Origin: Lolium rigidum
Taxonomy: Eukaryota; Streptophyta; Magnoliopsida; Poales; Poaceae
Reading direction: 5' to 3'
Length of the DNA stretch: 64,000 nt
Assembly: GCF_022539505.1 (NCBI RefSeq)
Contig: NC_061508.1
Span: 93,971,276 to 94,035,275 of the forward strand
Shown: one piece after another, positions 21,302-32,159 of the stretch
Numbering within the stretch: position 1 is the first letter of the stretch
How the letters are laid out: every line of letters begins with the position of its first letter
Notes under the pieces: generated by a model
Database searches by the model: none
Seen by the model: only the letters and a program-made list of their open reading frames with translations
Told to the model about the DNA's origin: nothing
Translations under genes and position numbers: made by a program

Positions 21302-23853
21302 ATGGAGGTGAGGTCCGAGCAAGGGCTAATGGCGGGAAGGGATCTCTTCGGCTTGCCGAAGAGCCAACCAGCGCCGGCGCCGGCGCCGGCACCGGCAGCA
21401 CCGCCATCTTCGGCTGCCATGCAGAGCGTGCGCATGGCGTACACCGCCGACGGCACCCCTGTTTTCGCCCCGGTGAGCTCTGCGGCCGCGCCGCCCGGTT
21501 ACCAACCGCAACCGGTTGCTGCGGCGCCCCGCTCTAACATGCCCACCGCCGTCGCCGCTGGAGGCAATGGCGTGGCGACGCTGCCGGGCATGGGCGAACC
21601 ATTGGGGAAGAAGAAGCGCGGGCGGCCGAGGAAGTACGGGCCCGACGCGCCCATGTCGCTCGCACTGGTGACTGTGCCGACGGCTCCTGGATCGACAGTT
21701 GGGCCACAGGATGCTCAGGGTGCTTCTGGGCCGTTCTCGCCCACCCTACCGGCGAACTTCGTGCCATCTGCGTCGCCGCCGGACGGAGGGAAGAAACGCG
21801 GCCGGCCTAAAGGATCTACCAACAAGAAGCCCCGCATGAGTGTTGCCGGTAACATCTCGATTCCCTATCAATATTCTGCGTCACTACATTTTGTTTTATT
21901 TGGAGTGTCTTGGTTTCATGTTTTTTTAGTTTTGACCATGTTAATTAATGAGAAATGAATGTCTATTGACTTAACCTTTGTTGAGTTTCCCCTAATTTCA
22001 ACCTATTTTGCAGGGCCGCCAGGAGTTGGATTCACACCTCATGTTATTACAGTTCAAGCTGGAGAGGTATAATAACATTTGAACTTGTCAATATTTTCAT
22101 TTTGTTGTTTGAAGGAATAACTTATATGATTCAAGTTTGCCGGAGACTGTTTGAAGCATGAACTAATTTAAACCTGTTAAGCTTATCATGTTGCATTTAG
22201 ATACCTTTCTATGATATATCGCTGATGGTTATTCTGAGTGCGTCATAATGCTTTGGCACAAAGTCCCCTCCTGGCCATGTGCAGTTTTTCTATTTTATCC
22301 TCCCATTTTTACCCTGTAAATCTCAATCGACCTTTAGTAACATTTCTCTAGGACCTCTTATGATAATTATATCAAATTACTTTTACCTGGTCAAAGAGCA
22401 CAAAATTCAGTCTGCATTAAGCCAATGTTACTCTGGCCTGGTTTTCATGTTGTGCTTTAGGACATTTATAATTTGACCAAAATATTTTATTTCTAATTGA
22501 TGCTATATACACACAGTTTAGGTCTCTTTAATTAACTTGGATGCTCCATCATATTCTTCTAGAAAGTGTTAAGGAAGCGAGTTCTGAAAGTATGAACAAT
22601 GATTTCCTTTAATTAATGGAGAACACATTGAACTCTTCACTTCTTGAAACTATTAAATGCTATTTTCCAATTTTTGAAAAAACGAGCTCCATGTAGCTCG
22701 AGCTACAAAATGCCACACTCCAGTTTACCTCTTTAATTAACTTGGATGCTCCATCATATTCTTCTAGAAAGTGTTAAGGAAGCGAGTTCTGAAAGTATGA
22801 ACAATGTTTTCCTTTAATTAACGGAGAAAACATTGAACTCTTCACTTTTCAGGATGTGTCAGGAAAGATTATGTCATTTTCTCAGAATGGAACTCGTGCA
22901 GTTTGCGTTCTTTCAGCAAATGGCACCATATCAAATGTAACGCTTCGCCAAACTGGTACATCAGGTGGAACTGTAACATATGAGGTTTGTATTTTAACTA
23001 GTGGAAGCTAATAGAGTAGAAGGCAACCACTCTGAAATAGATACCTTATCGTGGGATGCTAATAATAAAGCACCTAAGATGGTATAATTAGTGGTGCGAA
23101 TTCCTGCAAAGTTACGTGATACCAATAACCGATTGCAAATGCTGATTACTTTTTGTTTGCTCGACAGGGCCGATTTGAGATATTGTCACTCTCTGGGTCG
23201 ATCTTTGTAAAGGACATTGGAGGCCAGCGTACCCGAACTGGAGGGCTCAGTGTATCATTGGCTGGTCCTGATGGTCGTCTCTTGGGTGGTGGGGTCGCAG
23301 GACTTCTCATAGCTGCTTCTCCAATCCAGGTATTATTTTCTACCCTGCAGCAATCCCAAGCTCGTCATTAGAAACATCTCAGCTGTAGAAATTTCATTCA
23401 TGGGTTTTGATTTGCACTGCAACGTTTACACTCAGTAATCAAACTACAGTTTCGTTCTGGACATGGTTTGATGTCAATTAGTTTTGACATCATCACAACA
23501 TTTTTCATGTCCTAAGGAAAAGCTTTAATTGCACGGGATGCTCTAACAGCATGCAAAACAGTCATGTCACTTACCAGCTTTACTCGTGTCTGCAGATAGT
23601 AATAGGAAGCTTTGATCCTGAGGGGAAAAAACAGCCAAAGCAGCAGGTTCATTCTGAACCCGTACCATTGAAGATCGTTCCGGGCACTGGGATGGGGGGC
23701 AACATTCCAAGCACTGGGATGGGGGCCAACAGCCCCCCGTCAAGAGGTACATTGAGCGAATCGTCAGGTGGCACCACGAGCCCGCGACATCAAGGCTATG
23801 CCTCTACCAACAATAACCAACCACCTATCTTGTCCAGCATGTCCTGGAAATGA
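21302..23853 (+). CDS. AT-hook motif nuclear-localized protein (AHL), two AT-hooks plus PPC domain
   Basis: Five coding exons: 21302-21848, 22014-22066, 22853-22984, 23168-23329 and 23596-23853 (stop included), all GT-AG and phase-consistent, giving 383 residues. Residues 22-33 form an Ala-Pro repeat. AT-hook 1 is KKKRGRPRKYGPD (RGRPR at 106-110) and AT-hook 2 is KKRGRPKGSTNKK (RGRPK at 166-170); both double as nuclear signals. The PPC/DUF296 domain runs from about residue 188 (FTPHVITVQAGEDV) through GRFEILSLSGSI, DGRLLGGGVAG and SPIQIVIGSF to about 310. The tail is Ser/Pro/Gly-rich with a duplicated GTGMGGNIPS-like motif. AHL proteins bind the minor groove of AT-rich DNA and assemble through PPC to regulate development and chromatin. 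Two hooks plus introns fit the intron-bearing AHL clade. The start lies in CC-ATG-G context. Intron 2 contains a 119-bp duplication next to the acceptor. Confidence 0.93.
22524..22847 (+). repeat. 119-bp direct duplication in AHL intron 2
   Basis: 22524-22642 and 22729-22847 are near-identical. The second copy runs straight into the authentic acceptor (TTCACTTTTCAG at 22841-22852); the first copy lacks the CAG (CACTTCTTGAAAC). Confidence 0.85.
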
Positions 23854-24604
23854 ACTGAGCATCCTTGACCAAATTCAGACTGCGATAGACTGTCAGGGAA
23901 CTGCCTTGCTAGCAGGAAGTAGAAATGTCACTTCTGTCTAACTAGCTCTTATGTAGTATAAATCAGAAGTTTAATTATGTTGCATTGTAGCTGGTAAATG
24001 GTAACTGCAGCTGTTGTGTAGGTCGTTTCAGTTTGAATTTCTACATCAGGTAATTGTTTGTTGTTGTCTTGAGATGATGTATTTAGATATGATAATGTGA
24101 CCCTATGAGGAGCTATCAGAATAATAATGTTCTTATGTTCAGTCAATTGTTATGTATTTTCCATGTATGCCCTGCAAAAGTTGTCTCGCTGTCTCACATG
24201 CCTGGTTTTACCGAAGCACATAGTTTAGTGACCAGAATCTCCGAGAATTCAACGCACAGTTGCCCAAGCAATACAAGAATTTGACCAAAAATGTATCGTA
24301 AGAAGTCTATCAAAACTGGCAGGTGCTGGAGCAAAATATTCTTACAAAGTATGTCAACCATTGTCTTCAGCTACATTTAAATTGCAACTTAAGTTAGTAA
24401 AAGGTGTGCAGTCAACTAAGACATGTTCGTAACAAATACAATTCCAACAAGAGACTGTTGACAGAATTTGAAGTAGATTCTACACCATTGAACATTACAC
24501 TCTTTTACAGAGCCAAGTGTCCAAATTTTCGGGTATACATGAGGTCAGGAATGAATCATCAACATTCAACGGTCATTCTGTCGAGCAGATCTCATGCATG
24601 TAAT
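23854..24604. other. Convergent 3' region between AHL and RGTB
   Basis: Contains the AHL 3' UTR on the plus strand and the RGTB 3' UTR on the minus strand. No additional gene seen. Confidence 0.5.
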
Positions 24605-27198
24605 TTACTGCTGTTTGCTCAAGAAAATTCGGTTGACAACATCCAACGGCAGTGCATAGGCAGGATCCATAGGCTTCACTCCAGGGTACTCCATCAATGA
24701 AAGCCCTGCTTGCAAGATGCTACACTAATTCAGCAAGGAGTTTATATGGCTTCGAATTGTTCAAGTACCATACTACAAGATCCGTATAATAAAATACCAT
24801 ACCGAGGGGAAAAATGTAAATACCTGCAACTCCAAAGTATGTGTGGTAGATGTCTACCGCATTATCCGGTCTATCTGAAATTCCACCATTTTCCTTATCC
24901 TGATAATGAATACGATTTATGCAGTATATGACCTTCTAGTTAACAGGGGATTAAAAGAATATCTTATAGTTGATGGATACATACTTATCAAAATTTCAGG
25001 GCAAGAATCACGAGCAGTTACCTGACAGTTCAGTATAAATTTTGCAAGTTTTTCCTTGTCAATCCAGTGCACTCTATCAATCATTATCAAGCTTGACAAC
25101 ACCCACCATGAGTAGCACACCTATTGCGAGCAGTTCAACTAGTTATATGGTACAGTTCGAAATGCAAAGGCGCATAATCTGAGAAAAGAAAAGTAAATCT
25201 CACATCGGCAAGTTTCTCAGGTCGCCCATTGAGCCCTCCGTCTCTACACTGGCGCTCACAAAGCCACCATCCAAGGAGGTCTCTATCAATGTGATGCAAG
25301 GAGCCGGTGATTGCGAGAGCACCAACACAACAGAATACTGCATGAAGTATATGCTTTCAGGTTATCTGACAGCTTGAAGAGATATAACAAGAATAAGGAA
25401 ATAATCTTGCGAGCAAACGTAGATTTCAGTTCATCATAGGAATAGCTATCTTGTATTTTGAGGCTACAATAGTAGATGATGCGATGAAATATTGAAGTGC
25501 CGCAGTAATAATTACTCTATATTGTTAGGCTACAATTGTAGATATCTTGTATTTTTCAGAAGGAAATGTTTGTCAAGCCGACAATGCAACCAAGAATTAG
25601 CAATTCTATGCCTCTTCTTCTGTCACAATATGAATTGAATTACAGATAGAAGATCTTACATGATCTGATAAGGTATAATACTAGAACACTCGATTAAATT
25701 CCAGTTCTACTCTGGTACCCTAACAGTATGATTTAAGAGAAAAATCTACACAAAACATACTCTGCCCAGCATGAGACTCCCCTCCTGGCATAGCTCCAAA
25801 TCCTCCGTCCAAGTTTTTACAGCTAACAATATACTCTACAGCCTTATCCACATTAATTTTGTGCAGACGATGCAGTAATGACAACGTGCATATGGAAATA
25901 TACGAGAACCTACAAGATATATATTAAGTTTGTATCAGTATCTCACATATAAGCGGCATTCAAATAGAACACATAGGAACTCGGAAGAAATAGTTAAGGG
26001 TTTTACCTAGTGTCAACTTCTCCCCACATATCACCAGAAAATGATCCATCCTCATTCTGAAGTCCAGTAACATCTGTTGCAATTTAGATAGGAAAACTAA
26101 CAGGATACCCGGCTTTGAGCTCAGAATGCGGCTACATCAATTCATTTAGACAATTAAGGGGCTGCAGAAACTTACAATATAAATAATCTTTTATTTCATG
26201 ACATATAGCATGCAATTTAAGTTAAGACCGGAAGATAACCAAATACCTAGAACTGGGTACCGCAGTGAATTAATGTTCCCAAATTTTACTGTGGCACAGC
26301 CACACAAGATCGATCATCCAGCAAGCACTATCTTACATGGTGTTGTATTCTGGATGGAGCAGTAGACTAAAATTTTGACATGCTGCAGTTACGGAGGAAA
26401 TCCGTGGATGCGAGATCTAAGCTGCAGATTTAACATAACTCTATAAAGCCATCCATATTTCAAGAAGCAATATTCTCTCCTGGGCTGCTGAAAGAAAAGG
26501 AAATGTAAATGCATCACAATGTTTCAGCTTTCTTACTAGCAAAATTTTAGTATTCAGGGAAATCAAGCAGCTCGGAAAACAAGATGAGAGATTGGCTGTA
26601 AACGTTAATTAGGACACTGGCAATTTAACATTTGCAGAACTACTGCTGCAGCATGAAGCTCACTCAAGAACTTGAGAAGGATACAGTCAGCAACTTTTTC
26701 CACATCAAGAACATCGAGCCGATCGAAGAGGCAGAGGACCTGCACGGCGCTGAGCGTGTAGAGGACATGCGGGTCGTGCCCCACGTTGCCCCCGAATCCA
26801 CCTGCACAGCCACATCCCGAGAACACACAAACCGAATCATTCAAGAACCAATCTTTCGAGGAGCCTAGTGAGGAAAACGGGAGATTTGTCCGGCTGTGGC
26901 GGTACCAGATTCCGGGTGGTAGCACGACATGATCCAGTCGACGACCTCGGCGGAGTCGACGGCGTGGAGCTTGTGGAGGAGGTCGAGCGTGGTGAGCCCC
27001 CAGTACGCGCCGCTAGCACGGAGGTGCTCCATCACCAGCGACTCGAAGGAGTCCTTCTTCTGCGGCAAAACGGCGCGAGGGGCACGGATGAGTGGTCGCC
27101 GGAGACGGTTCGCGTCCGGGCGGGCGGTTGCGTACCTTCTCCGCTGTGACGATGTAGCGGACGTGCTGGTCCGCGGCCAGCTCCCCCTGCTCCCCCAT
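24605..27198 (-). CDS. RGTB: Rab geranylgeranyltransferase beta subunit
   Basis: Nine exons on the minus strand: 27136-27198, 26906-27059, 26685-26801, 26007-26073, 25761-25909, 25204-25337, 25022-25120, 24824-24899 and 24605-24705. All are GT-AG and phase-consistent, giving 319 residues. The protein is a prenyltransferase beta subunit (alpha-alpha barrel of internal repeats with [28 protein letters not shown] and GGISDRP motifs). The zinc ligands expected for the family are present: Asp228 and Cys230 (ADVCYSWW) and His280 (DIYHTYFG). With the alpha subunit and Rab escort protein it adds geranylgeranyl groups to C-terminal cysteines of Rab GTPases in the cytosol, enabling membrane traffic. 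Length and intron number fit a single-copy housekeeping gene. The 5' leader contains short GAGCA repeats. No defects seen. Confidence 0.94.
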
Positions 27199-29189
27199 GG
27201 CTTCCTCCTCCTCGCTTGATCCGTGCTGCTCCGTCGACGGCTGCTCTGCTCTGCTCTGCTCCGCCGCGGGTTCGCGTGGTGGGATCGGGGAAGTCCGGAG
27301 GCCGGGCCGAACGGGATATAGAGATGGGCCGTTTGGAGCGTGCAGGGCTAGAATCTGGCCATGGAATAACAAGATATGATTGGGCCACAAAACTACAGAC
27401 TCATGGGTACAATATTATCGAATTCGTTAGAAGAAAAAAAAAGATTGGCTTATTTACTTTCTATTTACCACATGTGGCACCTGACATGTTCGATAAGTGT
27501 CCTAATGAGAAAACCGAAGCATTTTCAGCATTGGAAGAACAAAAGACTGGTTAAAAGTTTAACTGAAAGGAAGGAAAAAAAGCTTAAAGTTTAGGGGATC
27601 TCTTCTCACGAGTATGATTGGTTTGTTGTCGCACAATTTTTTTCCAGATTCAAAATTTAAGATAAAATATCTATGAAACCGACCGTTTACATTATGAACT
27701 TCACCATTGTGTTGCTTGCGTCAAGATATTTGAAATTAGGTACCATGTTGATAGGTCTCAGTGAATTATTTTAAGTACTTATTAGAAAAATAGTATACTA
27801 GTACTTCGAAGTGTACTTTTGTTTTTCTATGTTGAAGTGTATGTGTGCTTAGTATGTTAGCGTACATGTACTGCACCACGAAGTACGTGGGCGGTTGTGG
27901 GCTACATTGTGGAGTAAACTTCTGGCTTCCTACAAAATACTATTTGTTATATTTGCACACAATGTACTTCAATTTTTTGTGAAATGTATTCCACAATATG
28001 ACTTCGTGTATTCGGTGTGTGCTTCAAGCATTTTTGTGGGAGAAATATTCACAGTACCTCGCTCCATGTACATCGTGCATATGTACTCAATAAATTTTGA
28101 AAAAAAAGATAGAGCAAAAAAGTAGAAAACAGAATAAATATAGCAAAAGTAAGCATAAAAGAGTAAAAGAGGAGAGGGCCCAATGGAAAGGTACAATTGG
28201 TATGCACGTTCTGCTCGTCCGGATGAGACATGTCAATCCAACGGTGGTTAAGCACTAAGGGCTGACCTCCTGGTAGGTTGGTTTTCTGCTAGTCTTACCC
28301 TATAAAATTTAAAGGTATAATTTTAATCATTGCATTTCGAAGAATGATAATGGATTGAAATAAATGTGATCGATTTCTTTTTGTGAAAAATCTAATAGTA
28401 AGAGGTTGTACATTCTGAGGAATAGTGAAGAACAAGGCGGAATTTAGGGACGGGCCTAGTGAAAATGCATGGAGCACCATGTATGATTTCGGTATTTAAC
28501 CCAATGTACTAATGTTTTTACTTAGTCATACTTGAAGTGCCTTTTCATAGGCAATGCTTGAAGATCATATGGTGGTTTCAAGGATGAAAGAAAATGACGT
28601 TTTTTTCGCGGGACTTAAACGAAGTCATGCTATAGCTTATAAGTTAAGCCATGAAAGATCAATACATTGAAAAGATGACTACAAGAGAAGAATTCATGAT
28701 TTGTCCCTAAGTCACTCATAATGATCACATGTGTGAGCCATGGTTGGCCAAGGTCGGGTTGGAGCATGCAATAAAGTGAATGAGTTTAGTCTTGCATCGG
28801 CTGTGGTAGGAGATCATAATCGTCTTATAAGGGTGAGGGTGTCCTCTCCTAAGAGGATAGTCATTTAGGAGAAGAGTTCTCAATACATCTTATAAGTCCA
28901 CGTGGTCTCCAGTTGAGCTGGGTTGGTGGGCCGAGACACTCGTGCAACGGGCAGGACGCATGTGGGTCAAAACACCAGTTAAGTGGACCCGAGATTGCGA
29001 TAACAACCAGAACACATTGTATGCCTCTAGAGATTGTGATAGAGCATTAAGAAGATCAAGTGATGAACAAGACGATGTTAAAGGTGTGATTCGATGAATG
29101 ATCAACGTGAAGGACTAAAAACAACAAAAGCATCAACGCCCACAAATCTATTGTGTTCTACTCGTGCAACAGATCTATGCATAGACACG
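27199..29189. other. Intergenic; RGTB promoter side, then retrotransposon-flank DNA
   Basis: 27199-27330 is GC-rich leader/promoter of RGTB with CTCTG tandem copies. From about 28730 to 29189 the sequence looks like the start of a copia-type internal region in minus orientation (next to its primer site at 29190-29201), but no gag or pol frame survives and the left border is unclear. Confidence 0.4.
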
Positions 29190-29201
29190 GCTCTGATACT
29201 A
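29190..29201 (-). promoter_or_regulatory. Primer-binding site of the interrupted copia-type element
   Basis: The minus strand reads TAGTATCAGAGC, one mismatch from TGGTATCAGAGC, the initiator tRNA-Met complement. It sits directly after the LTR end at 29203. Confidence 0.7.
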
Positions 29202-29202
29202 C

Positions 29203-29502
29203 TGATGGGTTCGTTGCATGGAAAACAAAAAAATTCTACCGGGAACATGAACAAAAACCAAGATCCAATCTAGGAAGAAGCAAGATCTAATCTATGAAGA
29301 TCGAGGCAACGAGATGTATGAAGACTAACCCTCGAAGATCCAAAGCCTTACGAGATCAGATCTCGTTGTTGATGTAGTCGATCGTCCCGGTGGTGCAATC
29401 CGGCAGCACTTCCGTACTCGGTCGCGCGTACGGTGTCGGTGAAGTCCTTCCTATCCCTGTTCCAACGGGCAGCGGAGGTGTGGTAGATCCCCTCGGAATC
29501 CT
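29203..29502 (-). mobile_element. Copia-type LTR, fragment 1 (LTR 3' end)
   Basis: Terminal part of a BARE/Angela-like LTR in minus orientation ending ...AACGAACCCATCA at 29203. Interrupted after 29502 by element B. Confidence 0.7.
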
Positions 29503-31255
29503 GATACGTCTCCAACGTATCGATAATTTCTTGTGTTCCATGCCACATTATTGATGTTATCTACATGTTATATGCACACTTTATGTCATATTCGTGCATT
29601 TTCTGGAACTAACCTATTAACAAGATGCCGAAGTGCCGGTTCTGTTTTCTGCTGTTTTTGGTTTCGAAATCATAGTAACGAAATATTCTCGGAATCGGAC
29701 GAAATCAACGCCAAAGATCTTAGAATCCCCGGAAGCATCCGGAACACACCGAGAGGGGTCGAGAGGGGGCCACGGGGCCACCAAACCCTACCCCGGCGCG
29801 GCCAAGGGGGGGGCGCGCCCCCTAGGGTGTGGGCCCCCCTTCGACCTTCCTGCGCCGCCTCTCCGCCTATAAGAAGCCCCTGGATCAGAAAACCCGATAC
29901 CAATTGACGAAACCCACAGAAACCTGCCAGAGCCGCCGCCATCGCGAAGCCAAGATCTGGAGGACAGGATCTCTGTTCCGGCACCCTGCCGGAGCGGGGA
30001 AGTGCCCCCGGAAGGCTTCTCCATCGACACCACTGCCATCTCCACCGCCATCTTCATCACCGCTGCTGCTCCCATGAGGAGGGAGTAGTTCTCCATCGAG
30101 GCTCGGGGCTGTACCGGTAGCTATGTGGTTCATCTCTCTCCTATGTAGTTCAATACAATAATCTCATGAGCTGCCTTACATGATTGAGATTCATATGATG
30201 ATGCTTGTAATCTAGATGTCATTATGCTAGTCAAGTGAGTTTTACCTATGTGATCTCCGGAGACTCCTAGTCCCACGTGTGTAAAGGTGACGAGTGTGTG
30301 CACCGTGTGGGTCTCTTAGGCTAGATTTCACGAATACTTATTCACTCGTTGAATGGTGTAGTGAGGTGCTTATTTATATCTCTTTATGATTGCAGCATGT
30401 TGTATCACAATTTATCTATGTGCAACTCTAGTGATTTGTTATTAAAGTAGTTTATTCCTCCTGCATGTGTGCAAAGGTGACAGTGCGTGCACCGTGTTAG
30501 TACTTGGTTTATGCTATGATCATGATCTCTTGTAGATTATGGAGTTAACTATTGGTCTATTGCTATGATATATTGATGTGATCTATTCCTCCTACATATG
30601 CATGAAGGTGACAGTGTGCATGCTATGCTAGTACTTGGTTTAGTCTATTGATCTATCTTACACTAAAGGTTACTTAAACATGAGCATTATTGTGGAGCTT
30701 GTTAACTCCGGCATTGAGGGTTCGTGTAATCCTACGCAATGTGTTCATCATCCAACAAAAGTGTAGGGTATGCATTTATCTATTCTGTTATGTGATCAAT
30801 GTTGAGAGTGTCCACTAGTGAAAGTGTAATCCCTAGGCCTTGTTCCTAAATACTGCTGAGTTACTACTGCTTGTTTACTACTACTTGCGTTACTACTGCT
30901 GAGTTACTACTGCTTGTTTACTGTTTACTGCGTTACTACTGCTGCAATACCACCACCATCAACTACACGCCAAGCACTTTTCACGGCACCGTTGCTACTG
31001 CTCATACTTATTCATACCACCTGTATTTCACTATCTCTTCGCCGAACTAGTGCACCTATTAGGTGTGTTGGGGACACAAGAGACTTCTTGCTTTGTGGTT
31101 GCGGGGTTGCATGAGAGGGATATCTTTGACCTCTTCCTCCCCGAGTTCGATAAACCTTGGGTATCCACTTAAGGGAAACTTGCTGCTCGTTCTACAAACC
31201 TCTGCTCTTGGAGGCCCAACACTGTCTACAAGAATAGAAGCTCCCGTAGACATCA
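29503..31255 (+). repeat. Element B 5' LTR
   Basis: TG...CA borders. TATA box TATAAG at 29868-29873 (context CGCCTATAAGAAGCCCC). Near its 3' end are imperfect tandem GTTACTACTGCT units (about 30850-30950). Confidence 0.9.
29868..29873 (+). promoter_or_regulatory. TATA box in element B LTR
   Basis: CTATAAGAAG in a GC-rich context about 365 bp from the LTR start; the same motif is at 35121-35126 in the 3' LTR. Confidence 0.6.
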
Positions 31256-31265
31256 AGCACTTTTA

Positions 31266-31282
31266 CGGCGCCGTTGCCGGGG
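31266..31282 (+). promoter_or_regulatory. Primer-binding site of element B (tRNA-Asp type)
   Basis: CGGCGCCGTTGCCGGGG, one mismatch (first base) to the tRNA-Asp complement, 10 nt after the LTR. A second partial match (CCGGCGCCGTCG) follows at about 31331. Confidence 0.75.
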
Positions 31283-31419
31283 AGGAAAGGTAAAAAGGCA
31301 CTCATACTACGGTCCCAGGTAAAGTATTTTTCCGGCGCCGTCGTGTGTGTGCTCAAAGCTATTTCCTTTAGATCCTGCAATTGCATCTTGTTGTTTCTTG
31401 TTTACACTAGTTTGGCATA

Positions 31420-32154
31420 ATGTACAAGAGTGAGCTTCTTATTCTATTTCCTGATTTAAAACATGGATTGTTTGATGCGAAAATTAAAAAACATATGAAA
31501 TCTTCTTTGCATGCTGGTAGTAATATTAGTATGAACGCTTTGAACACCATTGTTGACAATAATATAGAAAGTTCTAAGCTTGGGGAAGCTGGTTTTCATG
31601 ATATTTTTAGTCCCCCAAGCATTGAGGAGAAAATTTTCATTGATGATACTTTGCCTCCTATTTATGATGATAATGATAGTGGTCTTTTGGTGCCACTTAC
31701 TGCTGAGAGTAAATTTTGTTGTGATTATACTATGCCTCCTACACTTGATGAGAATAATAATGATAGCTACTTTGTTGAATTTGCTCCCACTACAACTAAT
31801 AAAATTAATTATGCCTATGTGGAGAGTAATAATTTTATGCATGAGACTCATGATAAGAATGCTTTATGTGATAGTTATATTGTTGAGTTTGCTCATGTTG
31901 CTACTGAAAGTTATTATGAGAGAGGAAAATATGGTTGTAGAAATTTTCATGTTACTAAAACACCTCTCTATGTGCTGAAATTTTTCAAGCTACACTTGTT
32001 TTATCTTCCTATGCTTGTTACTTTGCTCTTCATGAACTTGTTTATTTACAAGATTCCCATGCATAGGAAGCATGTTAGACTTAAATGTGTTTTGTATTTG
32101 CCTCTTGATGCTCTCTTTTGCTTCAAATACTATTTCTTGCGAGTGCATCATTAA
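31420..32154 (+). CDS. Uncharacterised retrotransposon ORF (A/B family), intact, 244 aa
   Basis: Open frame with ATG about 140 nt after the primer site. Family not recognised. The N-terminal half is acidic, with repeated D-x-T-x-P-P-x-x-D-x-N motifs (IDDTLPPIYDDND and CDYTMPPTLDENNN). From about residue 146 it parallels the ORF of element A: DKNALCDSYIVEF, YYERGKYGCRNFH, TKTPLYVLK, then a hydrophobic segment (about residues 190-210) and YKIPMHRKHVRLKCVL. One or two membrane passes are possible. There are no Cys/His knuckles, protease motif or polymerase motif. It is the only coding capacity of a young element, so it could be a cis-acting packaged product, an env-like relic, or simply a conserved transcript region with a chance frame. 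Codon use is AT-rich and unlike the host genes. Confidence 0.55.
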   Translation: MYKSELLILFPDLKHGLFDAKIKKHMKSSLHAGSNISMNALNTIVDNNIESSKLGEAGFHDIFSPPSIEEKIFIDDTLPPIYDDNDSGLLVPLTAESKFCCDYTMPPTLDENNNDSYFVEFAPTTTNKINYAYVESNNFMHETHDKNALCDSYIVEFAHVATESYYERGKYGCRNFHVTKTPLYVLKFFKLHLFYLPMLVTLLFMNLFIYKIPMHRKHVRLKCVLYLPLDALFCFKYYFLRVHH

Positions 32155-32159
32155 AACTG

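Noticed and set aside
30850..30950. GTTACTACTGCT microsatellite as a separate locus
   Set aside because: It is part of the element B LTR and recurs in the other LTR with length variation.
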